Positions 60,170 through 64,000 of a stretch of DNA of 64,000 bases are shown in pieces. The notes under the pieces are model-generated. The model made no database searches. It was not told the DNA's origin and was given only the letters and a program-made list of their open reading frames with translations. Each line of letters opens with the position of its first letter. Position 1 is the first letter of the stretch. The DNA is taken from positions 91,102-155,101 of the forward strand of contig QFQX01000006.1 of the NCBI GenBank assembly GCA_003248775.1, in the 5' to 3' direction. The position numbers and the translations under genes are program-made. This DNA comes from Shinella sp. (GTDB lineage: Bacteria > Pseudomonadota > Alphaproteobacteria > Rhizobiales > Rhizobiaceae).

Positions 60170-60613
60170 TCAGGCCGTAGCGTATGCGCCGCGACGTGCA
60201 TCGACCGAGTATGCGCCCGGGCCGTAGGTGGCGAGCAGGATGTAAGCGCCAGCCAGCGTGATGTTCTTGATGAAGATGATGCCGTTCAGCGTGTTGATCC
60301 AGCCGAGTGCGCCTTCCGGCCAGCCGTCGATGGCAACAGTTCCGCTGTGGAAGACGAGCGCGGTGAATACGCAGAACAGGGCAAGAGCCCAGCCGGCGAT
60401 CTTGGTCTGGAAGCCGACGAGAACGGCAAGACCGGCGATGAGTTCGAACAGGCCGGCGAGATAGGCCAGAGCGGTTGCGGCCGGCAGGCCGGCGCCGGTG
60501 ATCATGCCGGCAGTGCCAGCCGGATCGACCAGCTTGTCGAAGCCGGAGGTGATGAAGAGATAGGAAAGCAGAATGCGGGCGATCAGAACGATCACACTGT
60601 TGATATTCGACAT
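60170..60613 (-). CDS. DoxX family membrane protein
   Basis: A 147-residue protein of four hydrophobic helices with the DoxX start RILLSYLFITSGFDKLVDP and later YLAGLFELIAGLAVLVG. DoxX-like proteins are linked to redox and quinone balance or stress resistance. It is divergent from a glutathione-transferase gene with a shared dyad, suggesting joint control. Confidence 0.85.
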   Translation of the reverse strand: MSNINSVIVLIARILLSYLFITSGFDKLVDPAGTAGMITGAGLPAATALAYLAGLFELIAGLAVLVGFQTKIAGWALALFCVFTALVFHSGTVAIDGWPEGALGWINTLNGIIFIKNITLAGAYILLATYGPGAYSVDARRGAYATA

Positions 60614-60782
60614 CGGAAACTCCTATGTATCGTGTAGCCGGGCTCCGCAGACCGGCAAGGCGTTAAAACTTCCCCCTTTTAATGCCCTTTTTTGATTGTC
60701 CCGCATAGTTGGACGATGCTTGACTATTCGTTCGATAATTGAGAACGAAGCCCGGCTCGTCCTCCCCCCAAAGGAGCAAATG
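60614..60782. promoter_or_regulatory. Divergent promoter region of doxX and the GST gene
   Basis: The gap contains a perfect dyad TTCGTTC-N9-GAACGAA at 60727-60749, 34 bases before the GST start. It has the size and symmetry of a LysR or MarR/HxlR site. No regulator gene is next to it. Confidence 0.5.
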
Positions 60783-61490
60783 ATGGCTGATCTCTCCAGC
60801 TTCCCCATCACGAAGAAATGGCCTGCAAAGGACCCGTCCGTTATCCAGCTTTACTCGCTTCCGACGCCAAATGGCGTGAAGGTATCGATCGCATTGGAAG
60901 AGCTTGGGCTGCCTTATGAGGCGCATCTCGTTTCGTTCGGCACCAACGAGCAGAAGTCTCCGGAATTCGTATCGTTGAACCCGAACGGCCGTATTCCCGC
61001 AATCATAGATCCGAACGGCCCGGATGGAAAGCCGATTGGCGTTTTCGAGTCTGGCGCGATCCTGATCTATCTGGCGGAAAAGACCGGCAAGCTGTTGCCG
61101 AAGGACGGTGCGGGCCGCTATGCGGTGCTGCAGTGGCTGATGTTCCAGATGGGTGGCGTTGGCCCGATGTTCGGCCAGTTCGGCCATTTCTATAAATATG
61201 CCGCTGACAAGGTCGCGAACAATCCCTATCCGACGGAGCGTTACCGCGACGAGGCCCGCCGTCTGCTGGGCGTTCTGGAAGGTGAGCTTGCCACCCGCCC
61301 GTGGCTGGCCGGCGACGAGTACACCATCGCCGATATCGCCACCTTTCCGTGGGTGCGTGGCCTGAAGGTCGGCTACGAAGCCGCCGACGCGATCGGTCTG
61401 GAAAACTACCCGAAGGTCATGGAGTGGGTTGCCCGTGCTGAAAGCCGTCCGGCCAGCCAGAAGGGCCTCGACATTCCGCCGCGCCCCTGA
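60783..61490 (+). CDS. Glutathione S-transferase family protein (YghU/GstB-like)
   Basis: A 235-residue GST: thioredoxin-like N-domain with the glutathione site around PTPNGVKVSIALEELGL and NPNGRIPAI, then a helical C-domain with FGQFGHFYKYA. The PITKKWPA start and PTPNG segment resemble E. coli YghU, a disulfide oxidoreductase that binds two glutathiones. Start at ATG 60783 with AAAGGAG six bases upstream (ATG 60780 is also possible). Divergent doxX suggests a redox task. Confidence 0.88.
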   Translation: MADLSSFPITKKWPAKDPSVIQLYSLPTPNGVKVSIALEELGLPYEAHLVSFGTNEQKSPEFVSLNPNGRIPAIIDPNGPDGKPIGVFESGAILIYLAEKTGKLLPKDGAGRYAVLQWLMFQMGGVGPMFGQFGHFYKYAADKVANNPYPTERYRDEARRLLGVLEGELATRPWLAGDEYTIADIATFPWVRGLKVGYEAADAIGLENYPKVMEWVARAESRPASQKGLDIPPRP

Positions 61491-61512
61491 GCCCGGTGTG
61501 TCCGAAAACGAA

Positions 61513-61535
61513 AGCGGCCGGAGCGGCCGCTTTTT
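61513..61535 (+). terminator. Rho-independent terminator after the GST gene
   Basis: AGCGGCCG (61513-61520) pairs with CGGCCGCT (61524-61531) around GAG and leads into a run of five T. Confidence 0.8.
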
Positions 61536-61558
61536 CTGCCTTCCGATTGGGAGGAAGT

Positions 61559-62005
61559 TCAGCCGTAGCTGCGCAGATGCGCGCCGGGCGCCAGCTTGAA
61601 GCGCGGGAATACGAAGAGGCCGAGCATGCTGCCGGTACTGGCCTGCTCCAGCCCGACGGATTCACCGATGCAGAACACCGGCTGGCGATGACCGTCATTA
61701 TGCAGGATGGTTGTCGAATAGCAGAAGCGGGACGATGAGGTTGCCGCCTGTTCGAACAGTTCGAGAATGTGAGCACGGTCCTGGGCTTCATAACAGCGCA
61801 TCATGCTGAGCAGGCCGCATTCCGGCGCTTCGAGACCATACAGCATGGTCGCGCGCTCACCCAGTTTGATGACACCGTTCGACAGATCGCCTTCCCAGCT
61901 TTCCGACACGGTAAACTGGGACAAGGAATAGGAATCGTCTTCACCTGCCTCCGGAAAGGCATGGGAGTAGGGGGCGACGGGATTGGCTCTGGCAATCTTA
62001 AACAA
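61559..62005 (-). CDS. Small PAS-like sensor protein
   Basis: A 148-residue protein with a single PAS-like fold (GVIKLGERATMLYGLEAPECG, then CYEAQDRAHILELFEQAA), no attached output domain. The likely start is TTG at 62005 with GAGGA on the minus strand at 62011-62015; upstream TTG at 62017 lacks a site. A rhizobial protein of this type is usually annotated as a PAS domain protein. Ligand and partner unknown. Confidence 0.65.
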   Translation of the reverse strand: MFKIARANPVAPYSHAFPEAGEDDSYSLSQFTVSESWEGDLSNGVIKLGERATMLYGLEAPECGLLSMMRCYEAQDRAHILELFEQAATSSSRFCYSTTILHNDGHRQPVFCIGESVGLEQASTGSMLGLFVFPRFKLAPGAHLRSYG

Positions 62006-62017
62006 GGCTGTCCTCAA

Positions 62018-62860
62018 GTCGAAAGCCGAATTGAAGCGTAGTGCTCTCGGAGTAGTTTCAGTATCGACGGTCTACCGGGAATCCGGTGCTTTACTCAAAC
62101 TTTTCTGCATTTCCCCGCGCGCCAGCAGACCTCGAAGGGTTGGTGGTCGCTCGAGACTATATAGTATTACCAATTACTTATATTTTGCCGAAATACAAGT
62201 ACATGCTTCGCGCATAAGTTTCATTCGGCGTTTTTGCCCAATGGCTTCGTTCTGCAGAACGGTTACCGATGGTAGTACACCATTCTGCCGGACTCGGAGG
62301 CACACCAGTTGACTCGCGAAGGGTTATTAACTTTTCGTTTTCTTCGCAATGGATTTTTTTGAGTAACAGGTGAAATCTTCTAGTTGAATTAAAACGAAAA
62401 CAGATTTGCTGTATACCCCCATCGAATTAGGGGTTATCGGACTCGATATCACGTTTTCCCGAGCCTGAAAACGGTTTCCCTTACGTCGAGGTCGCGGATT
62501 TCGTCAATCGACCTGTTTTTTCTCGACAGATTTCATTCTTTTGCTGCGTCATTTTGAAACAGTTTTAAAGTGACTGTGAGTAGGAAAAGAAAATCTAGAA
62601 ATTTAATTAGAGTATTCAAATAAACAAATAGACGAAATACAGTAAGTGACGTGGGGTTGCATAAGGTGGTGCTTGACTGTCCCCTGTTTCGTTTGGCCTC
62701 CTCCTTCGGACGCATCTTCCCCATAGGCGGGTTGGAGCGGTGGCAAGAGTGGCGGCTCGATCCGCGGGACCGCCTCATGATATCCGCCACATCGCCTTGC
62801 CAGCATGCCTCGACCGAGTTGACCGGAAGGATAGACGGCTGGCGATGATGATCGCCATAC
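62018..62860. other. AT-richer gap with no clear gene
   Basis: About 840 bases without a convincing protein gene, lower in GC than the rest (especially 62150-62660). Minus-strand frame 62533-62880 and plus-strand frames there look random or remnant. It contains a CCCC-N9-GGGG-like hairpin near 62416-62434, a weak promoter-like stretch at 62384-62415, and a terminator-like hairpin AGGTCG-N14-CGACCT with T6 at 62489-62521, a possible small RNA on the plus strand. Confidence 0.4.
62384..62521 (+). ncRNA. Candidate small RNA
   Basis: A TTGAAT and a TGTATA (62384-62389 and 62410-62415, spacing 20, longer than ideal), a hairpin near 62416-62434 and a terminator-like stem AGGTCG/CGACCT (62489-62514) followed by six T. 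The order promoter-stem-terminator without an ORF suggests a short RNA of about 100 bases. This is only a pattern match. Confidence 0.25.
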
Positions 62861-62892
62861 AAGAAAAAAGGGCGGCCCAAAGACCGCCCTTT
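62861..62892 (-). terminator. Terminator after groEL
   Basis: On the minus strand, AAAGGGCGG and CCGCCCTTT (62884-62892 with 62867-62875) form a 9-bp stem followed by a run of T residues (plus-strand A run at 62864-62869). It is about 40 bases past the groEL stop. Confidence 0.85.
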
Positions 62893-62933
62893 CCGAATTC
62901 TGAGCTGAGTGGCTCAGATGTGAGACGTCAGTC

Positions 62934-64000
<1,067 letters not shown>

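Noticed and set aside
62533..62880. Possible protein gene on the minus strand in the gap before groEL
   Set aside because: No ribosome site, no recognisable domain, runs across the groEL terminator, and composition is not coding-like.

Overview
The window is a high-GC chromosomal segment, roughly 60% GC by eye, from an alphaproteobacterium of the family Rhizobiaceae (Rhizobium/Agrobacterium/Neorhizobium type). Pointers to this are a mannosylfructose-phosphate synthase/phosphatase pair, families common in this order (DUF1476, DUF995, DUF1127, DUF3422), short-form HisG with HisZ, the ppx-rlmE pair, and rhizobial intergenic palindromic repeats. Most of the window is housekeeping and catabolic DNA. 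I see no intact insertion sequence, prophage or CRISPR array. Genus-level placement is inference.

Layout. 0-7.4 kb: an extracellular polysaccharide locus. A truncated lipoprotein gene diverges from a UDP-glucuronate decarboxylase-like gene, a UDP-sugar 4-epimerase, a membrane family-2 glycosyltransferase, a secreted DUF995 protein and a GH26-like glycanase; after a terminator comes a lower-GC family-4 glycosyltransferase. This resembles, from memory, the arabinose-containing polysaccharide operon of Sinorhizobium meliloti. 7.4-13.7 kb: gene debris, tRNA-Gln(CUG), ppx/gppA, rlmE, a VOC protein, an MFS exporter, a methyl-parathion-hydrolase-like MBL enzyme and the ATP synthase zeta inhibitor. 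14-24 kb: guaB, a MAPEG protein, a dienelactone hydrolase, adhP behind a perfect FNR/FixK box, divergent oxyR/katG, TetR and LysR regulators, and a DUF1127 protein. 24-36 kb: a chemoreceptor, a DUF937 protein, gshA, rsmE, a Pit-type phosphate transporter, a Nudix protein, mfppA-mfpsA and a DUF3422 protein.

36-45.6 kb is a hydroxy-acid oxidation island. A FadR-type regulator with a 19-bp operator-like dyad starts the lactate operon lutABC (lldEFG). A LysR gene then diverges from glcD, glcE and glcF (glycolate oxidase), which are interrupted by an intergenic repeat and by a small membrane-protein gene. 45.7-55.6 kb is envelope and stress DNA: an outer-membrane barrel, two L,D-transpeptidases, two Tag-family proteins around a repeat, a HAD phosphatase, a YeiH-type exporter with its LysR regulator, two small Met/His-rich secreted proteins probably linked to copper, and two poorly known genes. 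55.8-60.1 kb holds hisS-hisZ-hisG plus a methyltransferase; hisS carries an internal stretch of different base composition. The end has divergent doxX/GST genes, a small PAS-like protein, a gene-poor AT-richer gap, and the C-terminal two thirds of groEL.

The most useful follow-ups are the polysaccharide locus, the mosaic hisS, the extra membrane protein inside the glycolate oxidase operon, the FNR-type box at adhP, the divergent Tag paralogue, and the gene-poor gap before groEL. I did not find a clear, wholly new defence or mobile system.
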